Positions 1 through 5,508 of a stretch of 5,635 nt of DNA are shown here, in pieces. Position numbers and translations under genes: made by a program. The DNA comes from Bdellovibrio sp. ZAP7. GTDB taxonomy: Bacteria > Bacteroidota > Bacteroidia > Flavobacteriales > Flavobacteriaceae. Position 1 is the stretch's first letter. Every line of letters starts with the position of its first letter. The stretch spans positions 1-5,635 of the forward strand of contig CALPKO020000117.1 in the NCBI GenBank assembly GCA_943324165.2, read 5' to 3'. The notes beneath the pieces are model-generated. The model was not told the DNA's origin, did no database searches, and saw only the letters and a program-made list of their open reading frames with translations.

Positions 1-112
1 GTTGTTGCTTTCTAAACTGTTGAATGTTTTCAGCAACATTGGCGCTGAGTATTTCAGGAGGCGAAATACCCGCTTTTTCAATTAGCGCAGATTTTTTAGG
101 ATTTTCTTTCAA
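1..112 (-). CDS. N-terminal fragment of an unrecognised protein, start uncertain, possibly a pseudogene
   Basis: On the minus strand an open frame enters from about position 160 and runs off the left edge. The protein-like part reads KENPKKSALIEKAGISPPE followed by ILSANVAENIQQFRKQQ, which looks like soluble helical sequence. I do not recognise the family. The frame contains no ATG: an in-frame TAA lies just upstream, and the only plausible start is TTG at 112-110. Residues encoded upstream of that TTG are hydrophobic and Lys-rich and could be spurious. Other frames here are closed or less protein-like. It would be divergent from the MFS gene. Either it uses a rare TTG start, or its true 5' end has been lost and this is a remnant. 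That it is coding is an inference from composition only; only 37 codons are visible. Confidence 0.4.
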   Translation of the reverse strand, partial: MKENPKKSALIEKAGISPPEILSANVAENIQQFRKQQ

Positions 113-183
113 AATGGAAATTATGAATTGTAAAAATAAGACTTTTTTTCGTTTAAAATCTTAACGTAAAGCACAAGCCAATT

Positions 184-220
184 AAAAAAAAGGATATCGC
201 TTCGATCTGGGCTAGGGCAG
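184..220 (-). repeat. Partial copy of a probable flavobacterial intergenic repeat, followed by a T-tract
   Basis: Read on the minus strand, 220 to 192 gives CTAGCCCAGATCGAAGCGAT and then ATCC, followed by eight T (191-184). From memory this resembles a block of the form AGCCC-GAT-GAAGCG-ATCCTTTT that recurs between genes in flavobacterial genomes, where it is normally paired with an inverted partner containing AAAAGGATATAGCGG. Only one half is visible here. It is clearly more GC-rich than the AT-rich spacer around it. A small hairpin, ATCG-CTT-CGAT at 196-206, is present but weak. The resemblance is recalled, not computed. Confidence 0.4.
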
Positions 221-249
221 TAATTTTCAAAACAATTATAATTTTCAAA
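221..249 (+). repeat. Pair of 11-bp direct repeats upstream of the MFS promoter
   Basis: TAATTTTCAAA occurs exactly at 221-231 and again at 239-249, with starts 18 bp apart. The second copy ends 26 bp before the -7 box of the MFS gene. Position and spacing would suit a regulator or upstream activator site. In such AT-rich DNA chance is also possible, so function is inferred only. Confidence 0.35.
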
Positions 250-275
250 TTACAAAAAAATAGTTTCTAAAACAG

Positions 276-283
276 TAAATTTG
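276..283 (+). promoter_or_regulatory. Bacteroidota-type -7 promoter box for the MFS gene
   Basis: TAAATTTG matches the Bacteroidota primary sigma factor -7 consensus TAnnTTTG exactly and lies 18 bp before the MFS start codon. Transcription would begin near 290, giving a leader of only about 12 nt with no Shine-Dalgarno sequence. No clear TTTG -33 box lies 17-23 bp upstream, which lowers confidence. Confidence 0.5.
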
Positions 284-301
284 CATTTCTAAAAAAATGC
301 A

Positions 302-1498
302 ATGCAAACCGAAGATAGTCCACAAGAAAATATTCAAAAAACGGTCTTTCCAATTTTATTTTCTATTGCATTTGCCCATCTCATCAACGATTTGTTGCAA
401 GCAGTAATCCCTGCCTCTTATCCTATCCTAAAACAAAATTTTCACCTCAACTTTACACAAATTGGTTTAATTACACTTTGTTATCAATTAGCAGCATCGA
501 TTCTTCAGCCGCTAGTTGGGTTGTATACAGACAAAAAACCTCAGCCTTTTTCTCAAATTTTCGCAATGTTTTTTTCACTGATAGGCATTATATTTTTGGC
601 TTATGCCAATAGTTTTTCAACTATTTTGATTGCTGTAGTTTTTATAGGGATTGGTTCATCTATTTTTCATCCAGAAGCTTCAAGAATTTCTTTTTTAGCT
701 TCAGGAGGAAAGCGTGGTTTGGCGCAATCTATTTTTCAATTGGGTGGCAATTTAGGCACTGCCATTGGACCACTTTTGGTGGCGCTGATTGTTGTACCTA
801 ATAATCAACAACACATTGTTTGGTTTGCCATTGCTGCTGTTTTGGGACTAATTATTTTGTCGAAAATTGCCGTTTGGTACACCGCACATATTAAATTGCG
901 CTCCGCTAAAAAAACACTTATCGAATTACCTGATATTTCTAAAAGAAAAGTAGTTTTTTCAGTGGCTATTTTAATGGTAATCTTGTTTTCAAAGTTTTTT
1001 TATAGCGCCAGTATTTCGAGTTATTTTACATTTTATTTGATAGAAAAATTCCATTTATCGGTTCGTGATGCGCAACTTCATTTGGTTTTATATCTAACAT
1101 CTGCGGCATTCGGGACTTTAATTGGTGGTCCTTTAGGCGATAAATTCGGCAGAAAATATGTGATTTGGTTTTCCATACTTGGTGTTGCACCGTTTGCACT
1201 GTTATTGCCCTATGCCGATTTGTTTTGGACGAGCGTGCTTTCAGTGATTATTGGAACAATTTTATCATCTGCTTTTCCTGCAATTTTGGTTTATGCACAA
1301 GAATTATTGCCGAAAAAACTCGGAATGGTTTCTGGACTTTTTTATGGATTTGCTTTCGGAATGGGCGGACTTGGATCTGCCTTACTGGGAAATCTGGCTG
1401 ATCATACTAGCATTTATTATGTTTATCAAATTTGTTCTTATTTGCCGTTAATTGGAATAATTGCCTTATTTTTACCCAACCTTAAAAAGAAAAATTAA
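302..1498 (+). CDS. MFS exporter of the fosmidomycin resistance (Fsr) type
   Basis: Predicted inner-membrane drug:proton antiporter of the major facilitator superfamily, 398 residues, close to the roughly 400 usual for Fsr, with about 12 hydrophobic segments in two halves. Family-typical motifs are HLIND (26-30), the stretch from YP (40-41) to GLITL (55-59), LQPLVGLYTDKKP (68-80), GIGSSIFHPEASR (116-128), ASGGKRGLAQSIFQLGGN (133-150) and, in the second half, the MFS loop GGPLGDKFGRK (275-285). The dense FHPE-SR and GLAQS-FQ-GGN matches separate it from generic MFS proteins. The start at 302 is preferred because the ATG at 297 is in another frame and the N-terminus is a short hydrophilic tail before the first helix. 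Fsr homologues export fosmidomycin in E. coli; the native substrate here is unknown. It probably shares a transcript with the next gene, 18 bp downstream. Confidence 0.92.
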   Translation: MQTEDSPQENIQKTVFPILFSIAFAHLINDLLQAVIPASYPILKQNFHLNFTQIGLITLCYQLAASILQPLVGLYTDKKPQPFSQIFAMFFSLIGIIFLAYANSFSTILIAVVFIGIGSSIFHPEASRISFLASGGKRGLAQSIFQLGGNLGTAIGPLLVALIVVPNNQQHIVWFAIAAVLGLIILSKIAVWYTAHIKLRSAKKTLIELPDISKRKVVFSVAILMVILFSKFFYSASISSYFTFYLIEKFHLSVRDAQLHLVLYLTSAAFGTLIGGPLGDKFGRKYVIWFSILGVAPFALLLPYADLFWTSVLSVIIGTILSSAFPAILVYAQELLPKKLGMVSGLFYGFAFGMGGLGSALLGNLADHTSIYYVYQICSYLPLIGIIALFLPNLKKKN

Positions 1499-1516
1499 CC
1501 TGAAATTGAACTGATT

Positions 1517-2332
1517 ATGCAATTTCAACTTGAAAAATTCGTAAAAATTAAAGGTTTGAGCAATTCCTCTGGATTGGTTTTGCAAAACAACAATTTGTAT
1601 CTTATTGCAGATAATTCGACTTTCCTTTACCAATACCAACTGGAAAAAAACACATTTTTAAAAATTCCGTTGACCGAAAATGCTTCGGATCATATTGAAA
1701 AAAGTGAAAAACCCGATTTTGAATCGATTGTTTTTCACGACAAAAAGTTGTTGTTGTTTGGTTCTGGTTCTAATTCAAGCCGCGAAAATCTCGTTACTTT
1801 TAGCTTAAAAAAACAAAAAGCAAACTGGAGCGATTTGTCTGCTTTGTACAGTTTATTGAAAAATAAATTTATGATTAAGGACGACGAATTCAATATTGAA
1901 GGCGTAGTTTATTATAAAAAAAGCATCTTCTTTTTTCAACGGGGTAATGCGCACGCTTCAAAAAATGGAATAATTGAAATTAACGACAAGAAACATTCTT
2001 TAGATTTTCATCCATTTGAGTTGCCAGAAAATAATGGCGCGCGATTTACATTTACGGATGCGACTGTTGTAAAAAACAAGATTTATTTTTTGGCTTCGGC
2101 AGAAAAAACAGATTCTACTTATAATGATGGCGAAGTTTTAGGAAGTTTGTTGGGTTGCATCGATATCAAATCGAAAAAAATGGAATTCACTAAGGTGATA
2201 TCAACATATCAAAAGTTTGAAGGCCTTACGCTTTATAAAAAATCAAAAGGCGAAATTCAGTTTTTGCTTTGCGAAGACAATGATTTAGAAAATTTGGAAT
2301 CTACGGTTTATAAGTTGCTGGTTAATATCTAA
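1517..2332 (+). CDS. Predicted beta-propeller protein of unknown function (DUF6929-like)
   Basis: A 271-residue protein with no signal peptide or membrane segment, so probably cytoplasmic. I believe it belongs to the Bacteroidota family annotated DUF6929, recalled from its overall pattern and not searched. It is rich in short beta-strands separated by turns, with recurring acidic blade-like motifs: PDFESI (66-71), FGSGS (81-85), NIEGV (126-130), FTDAT (179-183), NDGEVLGS (203-210) and KFEGL (234-238). Such repeated [FI]E-[SG] positions recall SdiA-regulated or phytase-like propellers, where acidic side chains can bind metal, but no catalytic function can be assigned. It starts 18 bp after the MFS stop codon without an intervening promoter or terminator, so co-transcription is likely; whether it aids the transporter is unknown. 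It is followed by the convergent spacer. It appears intact. Confidence 0.8.
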   Translation: MQFQLEKFVKIKGLSNSSGLVLQNNNLYLIADNSTFLYQYQLEKNTFLKIPLTENASDHIEKSEKPDFESIVFHDKKLLLFGSGSNSSRENLVTFSLKKQKANWSDLSALYSLLKNKFMIKDDEFNIEGVVYYKKSIFFFQRGNAHASKNGIIEINDKKHSLDFHPFELPENNGARFTFTDATVVKNKIYFLASAEKTDSTYNDGEVLGSLLGCIDIKSKKMEFTKVISTYQKFEGLTLYKKSKGEIQFLLCEDNDLENLESTVYKLLVNI

Positions 2333-2359
2333 TTTTATCAATTATTATCTATATTTCTC

Positions 2360-2383
2360 GCAAAGGCGCAAAGACACAAAGTA
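2360..2383 (+). repeat. Short 8-bp-period tandem repeat (GCAAAGnC type)
   Basis: Three imperfect 8-bp units, GCAAAGGC, GCAAAGAC and ACAAAGTA, lie 27 bp after the propeller gene's stop codon, preceded by TTTCTC. As I recall, CTCGCAAAGGCGCAAAG-like strings are frequent between genes in flavobacterial genomes, so this is probably a dispersed intergenic repeat. No function is known to me. Confidence 0.5.
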
Positions 2384-2422
2384 GTAATTCTGAAAAAGAA
2401 TTTGTCAAACTGCTGTGTTATT

Positions 2423-2436
2423 CTGAAAACTGAAAA
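2423..2436 (+). repeat. Two copies of the heptamer CTGAAAA
   Basis: CTGAAAA is repeated exactly, head to tail, and runs into the left arm of the terminator stem. The unit resembles the TCTGAAT/TCTAAAA heptamers of the arrays on either side of the SPFH gene. Two copies of an AT-rich 7-mer are weak evidence alone. Confidence 0.3.
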
Positions 2437-2466
2437 CCCCAATTAAACTAATCTAATTGGAGTTTT
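2433..2466. terminator. Bidirectional stem-loop terminator between convergent genes
   Basis: The arm AAAACCCCAATTA (2433-2445) pairs with TAATTGGAGTTTT (2454-2466) across an 8-nt loop. Twelve of 13 positions match, with one C-A mismatch. On the plus strand the stem ends in TTTT and is followed by GATTTTAAT. On the minus strand it also ends in TTTT. It lies 100 bp after the propeller gene's stop and 28 bp after the ABC-F stop, where both convergent transcripts need an end. The stem is modest in GC, so strength is uncertain. Confidence 0.75.
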
Positions 2467-2494
2467 GATTTTAATAGTATATATTAATTGTATG

Positions 2495-4135
2495 TTAAAC
2501 TTTCTTTTCTATTTCTCGCATACTGTCCATTTTCTTATAAGCCAAAAATCCTTTGATATCTTCAAAATGTTCAACAACACGTTTATTGGTAAATTCAAAA
2601 ACTTTGGTAGCCAAGCCATCAAGAAAATCCCTGTCGTGAGAAACTAATATCAAAGTGCCATCAAAATCGCGCAAAGCATCTTTGATAATGTCTTTGGTTT
2701 TCATGTCTAAATGGTTCGAAGGTTCGTCGAGAATCAATAAATTGACAGGCTCTAACAAAAGTTTCATCATTGCCAATCGGGTTTTTTCACCTCCAGAAAG
2801 CACTTTTACTTTTTTGGTAACATCGTCACCATGAAACATAAATGCTCCTAAAATATCTTTGATTTTCGTGCGCACATCGCCAACAGCAATGTCGTCAATC
2901 GTCTCAAAAATAGTGGCATTTTCATCTAACAATGAAGCTTGATTTTGTGCAAAATAACCAATCTGTGCATTGTGACCAATTTCGGCACTTCCGCTATTAA
3001 TTTCAATTTCTTTCATGATGGCTTTGATCATGGTAGATTTCCCTTCACCATTTTTACCAACAAAAGCTACTTTTTCGCCACGTTCGATGACTAAATTGGC
3101 ATTTTTAAAAATCACTTTGTCGCCATACGATTTCTCAAGTTCTTTCACAATCACAGGATATTGCCCTGAACGAATCGCCGGAGGAAATTTCAGTTTTAAG
3201 GCAGAAGTATCCACCTCATCAACTTGAACGATTACTAATTTTTCAAGCATTTTCACACGCGATTGAACGGCATCTGTTTTAGAAAAAGTCCCCTTAAATC
3301 GGTCAATAAAAGTCCTGTTGTCGGCAATCATTCGTTGCTGCTCATCGTAAGCTTTTTGTTGGTGCATGCGTCGGTCTTTTCGCAATTCGAGGTAATGCGT
3401 GTATTTTGCCTTATAGTCGTAAATTCTTCCCATCGTAACTTCTATGGTTCGGTTGGTAATGTTATCGACAAAAGTCCTATCGTGCGAAATCACCACCACC
3501 GCTTTGGCAGCATTGATTAAGAAATCTTCCAACCATTGGATACTTTCGATATCCATGTGATTGGTTGGCTCATCAAGAAGGATTAAATCTGGTTTTTGTA
3601 AAAGTATTTTTGCCAATTCAATTCTCATTCTCCAACCACCAGAAAATTCAGAAGTTTGACGTGTAAAATCCTCTCTAAGAAAACCTAAGCCCGTTAAGAT
3701 TTTCTCCACTTCCGCTTCATAATTGACTTCTTCGATGGCATAAAATTTTTCGCTTAAGTCTGATACGCGTTCTATCAACTTCATGTATTCGTCACTTTCA
3801 TAATCGGTGCGAATGGTCAATTGCTCATTGATTGCTTCGATTTCATCTTTCATTTTGAATATTTCACCAAATGCTTTTGACGCCTCTTCCATTACCGTTG
3901 CACCATCGGTAGTTAACAAATGTTGCGGTAAATAGGCAATCACCGCTTCTTTTGGAGCAGAAATATTTCCTGTAGAAGGTTTTGCTTGCCCTGAAATTAT
4001 TTTTAAAAGGGTAGATTTTCCAGCGCCATTTTTACCCATTAGGGCAATTTTATCGTTCTCGTTAATAGAGAAAGTTACATCGCTAAAAAGTGTTGTTCCG
4101 CCAAATTGCACGGATATGTCGTTGACTGTGATCAT
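2495..4135 (-). CDS. ABC-F family ATPase (YheS/YdiF type), probable ribosome-associated translation factor
   Basis: A soluble 546-residue protein with two ABC ATPase domains and no membrane segments. Domain 1 has Walker A GKNGAGKST (34-42), Q-loop Q71, signature FSGGWRMR (164-171), Walker B LILLDEP with catalytic E189, and H-loop H218. Domain 2 has GKNGEGKST (360-368), Q397, LSGGEKTR (446-453), LLILDEP with E471, and H500. An Arm-like helical insertion (about 82-147) sits in domain 1. A charged linker (about 242-322) with RKDRRMHQQKAYDEQQ and later VQSRVKMLEKL corresponds to the P-site tRNA interaction motif. All ATPase residues are present. ABC-F proteins bind the ribosomal E site and rescue stalled elongation, and some confer antibiotic resistance. 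The SGGWRMR signature and linker favour the YheS/YdiF branch over EttA or YbiT. It lacks the long C-terminal extension of YheS and Uup. The linker is not notably enlarged, so a housekeeping role is more likely than resistance. It is last in the minus-strand cluster, 57 bp after the acidic protein gene. Confidence 0.95.
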   Translation of the reverse strand: MITVNDISVQFGGTTLFSDVTFSINENDKIALMGKNGAGKSTLLKIISGQAKPSTGNISAPKEAVIAYLPQHLLTTDGATVMEEASKAFGEIFKMKDEIEAINEQLTIRTDYESDEYMKLIERVSDLSEKFYAIEEVNYEAEVEKILTGLGFLREDFTRQTSEFSGGWRMRIELAKILLQKPDLILLDEPTNHMDIESIQWLEDFLINAAKAVVVISHDRTFVDNITNRTIEVTMGRIYDYKAKYTHYLELRKDRRMHQQKAYDEQQRMIADNRTFIDRFKGTFSKTDAVQSRVKMLEKLVIVQVDEVDTSALKLKFPPAIRSGQYPVIVKELEKSYGDKVIFKNANLVIERGEKVAFVGKNGEGKSTMIKAIMKEIEINSGSAEIGHNAQIGYFAQNQASLLDENATIFETIDDIAVGDVRTKIKDILGAFMFHGDDVTKKVKVLSGGEKTRLAMMKLLLEPVNLLILDEPSNHLDMKTKDIIKDALRDFDGTLILVSHDRDFLDGLATKVFEFTNKRVVEHFEDIKGFLAYKKMDSMREIEKKV

Positions 4136-4168
4136 TGTTTTATATAGTATATTGATAGGTAAATGCTA

Positions 4169-4176
4169 CAAATTTA
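4169..4176 (-). promoter_or_regulatory. Candidate -7 promoter box for the ABC-F gene
   Basis: On the minus strand TAAATTTG matches TAnnTTTG exactly, 33 bp upstream of the ABC-F start codon and inside the 57-bp spacer. This would give a leader of roughly 27 nt. No -33 TTTG box is seen at the expected distance. The box overlaps one arm of a 6-bp inverted repeat, GTAAAT-7 nt-ATTTAC (4159-4177), which might be an operator but could be chance. Confidence 0.4.
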
Positions 4177-4192
4177 CAACTGAATTGCTTGC

Positions 4193-4423
4193 TTATTCCT
4201 TCTCGTAGCGTTCCATTTCTCGGTCGTAGAATGCATTGGCTTGAACGATTAGATTTTCCATTTCAGCATTCAATTCTGCTTCATCCAAATCTTCATCTTC
4301 TTCTATAAATTCTACCTCATCGTCTTTTAAATTGATTATAAAACGCGGATAGTCAAGGTGAATGATAAAAATATCTTCGGGAAAATCGGTATTGTCACCG
4401 AGTAAAAATTTAGGTAATTCCAT
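4193..4423 (-). CDS. Small very acidic conserved protein of unknown function
   Basis: A protein of 76 residues with 25 Asp/Glu against 6 Lys/Arg. It has an N-terminal hydrophobic and aromatic block, LLGDNTDFPEDIFIIH (7-22) then YPRFIINL (25-32), probably strands of a small fold. An acidic stretch follows at 34-56 (EFIEEDEDLDEAEL within it), and then a C-terminal helix ENLIVQANAFYDREMERY (56-73). No signal peptide, membrane segment or Cys is seen. I recall close relatives annotated only as hypothetical proteins in flavobacteria, with the DNTD-P-D-FIIH, YPRFIINL and FYDRE blocks kept, which supports it being a real gene. It lies 62 bp after the SPFH gene and 57 bp before the ABC-F gene on the same strand. 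The leader has no Shine-Dalgarno sequence, and a heptamer array ends 5 bp before the ATG. A binding or regulatory partner role is possible but not shown. Confidence 0.8.
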   Translation of the reverse strand: MELPKFLLGDNTDFPEDIFIIHLDYPRFIINLKDDEVEFIEEDEDLDEAELNAEMENLIVQANAFYDREMERYEKE

Positions 4424-4428
4424 ATATA

Positions 4429-4463
4429 TTTTTGAATTTAGATTTTTGAATTTAGATTTTTGA
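4429..4463 (-). repeat. Five-unit 7-bp tandem array in front of the acidic protein gene
   Basis: On the plus strand the units alternate TTTTTGA, ATTTAGA, TTTTTGA, ATTTAGA, TTTTTGA, making an exact 14-bp repeat. On the minus strand they read TCAAAAA and TCTAAAT, the same family as the array at 5453-5508 but in reverse orientation. The array fills most of the 62-bp spacer and ends 5 bp from the downstream start codon, so it would lie in that gene's leader if the two are co-transcribed. Confidence 0.75.
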
Positions 4464-4464
4464 A

Positions 4465-4480
4465 ATTGCCATTGCCATTG
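4465..4480. repeat. Short hexamer repeat ATTGCC
   Basis: ATTGCC, ATTGCC, ATTG follow one another directly between the heptamer array and the SPFH stop codon. It is a simple-sequence tract of under three units and is probably prone to slippage. No function is suggested by its place after the SPFH gene. Confidence 0.5.
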
Positions 4481-4485
4481 AATTC

Positions 4486-5394
4486 TTATTTATCCGACAA
4501 AATCACAGGCGAGTTTTTCCCATTCATGAAAATAACTTTTGCGTTTGGCGAGGTGGCGATTTCTTTTTGGGCTTTAATTTGTTCGTATTGCAATTGTTTG
4601 TCAGACAAACCTGTTGAAATAATTTTTTGATAATCCGCGATTCCTTGTGCTTCTACCCTTTTTCGTTCTGCTTCTTGTTTTTCTTTTTGCAGCACGAAAG
4701 TCATTTTTTGCGCTTCTTGTTCAGCGTTAATTTTACTTTCAATAGTCGTTTTTACAGATGCCGGAAGGTTAATGTTTCTTATTAAAAGTTGTTCTAAAAC
4801 CAAGCCTCTTTTTTTGAAATCATCTTCAATACTTTTAAAAATACGTTGTTGAAACTCATTTCTTTTTGTGGAATACAAAGCCACAGCATCATAATAAACT
4901 GCGTTGTCACGGATTCTAGTTCTCGTGATTGGACGCACAATTTTATCCGTGTAATTCTCGCCAATTTGCTTGTAAATTTTTGGTGCATCGGCAGGCAGAA
5001 TTCTATACAAAACGGTAAGGTCGATCACTACTTCCAATCCATCATTTGACAATACACGAATGGCATCATCACCCGATTTTTCTCCTTCGTCATGAAGAGC
5101 AGACATGGTATAATTCTGGGTTTGAATATCAAAATCTGTTACATCCAACAAAGGATTTATCAAGTGTAAACCACTTTCTAAAACACCAGATTGAACACTT
5201 CCATAAAGCGATTGAACGCCTACTTTTCCTGCATTAATTTGCTTAAACATCGACGAAAACAATCCTAAACCAATTAATGCAAAACCAACAATTCTCAGTG
5301 GATTTGAAAATTTTGAAAGTGGATTTGCCACATTATTTTTTAAAGTAAAACCAACAAAAAACAAGATAATTCCGAGGATAATAAATAGTGTCAT
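4486..5394 (-). CDS. Prohibitin-like SPFH/Band-7 membrane protein
   Basis: A 302-residue member of the SPFH (stomatin, prohibitin, flotillin, HflK/C) superfamily, membrane-anchored scaffolds that form ring assemblies and often affect membrane proteases or lipid domains. The N-terminus has two hydrophobic segments (3-18 and 35-50) with a short polar linker. A typical Band-7 entry follows: KQINAGKVGVQSLYGSVQSG (51-70), then ESGLHLINP (73-81). Later come the conserved block with LSNDGLEVVIDLTVLYRI and the VRPITRTRIRD stretch, then LLIRNINLP (203-211). A charged coiled coil (about 218-256, EKQEAERKRVEAQG within it) precedes a small C-terminal strand region NAKVIFMNGKNSPVIL (284-299). The sequence is closer to prohibitins than to HflK/C or flotillins, and no partner protease lies beside it. 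The ATG follows an A-rich leader; TATAAT occurs upstream at 5424-5419, but no TAnnTTTG box was found. Confidence 0.93.
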   Translation of the reverse strand: MTLFIILGIILFFVGFTLKNNVANPLSKFSNPLRIVGFALIGLGLFSSMFKQINAGKVGVQSLYGSVQSGVLESGLHLINPLLDVTDFDIQTQNYTMSALHDEGEKSGDDAIRVLSNDGLEVVIDLTVLYRILPADAPKIYKQIGENYTDKIVRPITRTRIRDNAVYYDAVALYSTKRNEFQQRIFKSIEDDFKKRGLVLEQLLIRNINLPASVKTTIESKINAEQEAQKMTFVLQKEKQEAERKRVEAQGIADYQKIISTGLSDKQLQYEQIKAQKEIATSPNAKVIFMNGKNSPVILSDK

Positions 5395-5452
5395 TTTTTA
5401 AAATTTAATTTTATACTGATTATACGTTAGTTTGTTAAATTAGTTACAAGAT

Positions 5453-5508
5453 TCCAAAATCTAAAATCTGAATTCTAAATTCTGAATTCTAAATTCTAAA
5501 TTCTACAC
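5453..5508 (+). repeat. Eight-unit 7-bp tandem array overlapping the MATE stop codon
   Basis: The heptamers in order are TCCAAAA, TCTAAAA, TCTGAAT, TCTAAAT, TCTGAAT, TCTAAAT, TCTAAAT, TCTACAC, all in phase, with consensus TCTRAAW. The last unit contains the complement of the MATE TAG stop (5505-5503). The array fills about half of the 108-bp spacer before the SPFH gene. Units of the same family lie in reverse orientation on the other side of that gene (4429-4463). Confidence 0.8.

Noticed and set aside
1..84. Plus-strand frame ending at a TAG near position 84, as a possible gene 3' end
   Set aside because: Its 27 residues look less protein-like than the minus-strand frame over the same bases, and no terminator follows closely.
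1165..1451. Two plus-strand frames inside the MFS gene
   Set aside because: They overlap the well-supported MFS frame and give Cys/Trp/Phe-rich sequence typical of a wrong frame.
2465..2647. Plus-strand open frame of 60 codons
   Set aside because: It lies mostly opposite the ABC-F 3' end and has no family resemblance; it is a shadow of that gene.
3015..3520. Plus-strand open frames of 70 and 85 codons
   Set aside because: They are antisense to conserved ABC-F domains and are low-complexity or unlike proteins.
2495..4135. ABC-F protein as a dedicated antibiotic resistance factor
   Set aside because: The linker is not enlarged in the way of known resistance ABC-F proteins, and the YheS/YdiF-like features fit a housekeeping factor.
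4159..4177. GTAAAT-7 nt-ATTTAC inverted repeat as an operator
   Set aside because: Six-bp AT-rich arms are expected by chance; it is noted only with the overlapping promoter box.
4794..5237. Short frames on both strands within the SPFH gene
   Set aside because: The Band-7 protein explains the region fully; the others have no motifs.
5419..5424. TATAAT on the minus strand upstream of the SPFH gene as a sigma-70 promoter
   Set aside because: Bacteroidota use TAnnTTTG rather than TATAAT, and such strings are common by chance in AT-rich spacers.
4429..5508. Heptamer arrays as a CRISPR array or transposon ends
   Set aside because: The units are 7 bp with no spacers, there is no transposase and no target-site duplication, and the gene between them is a normal chromosomal SPFH gene.
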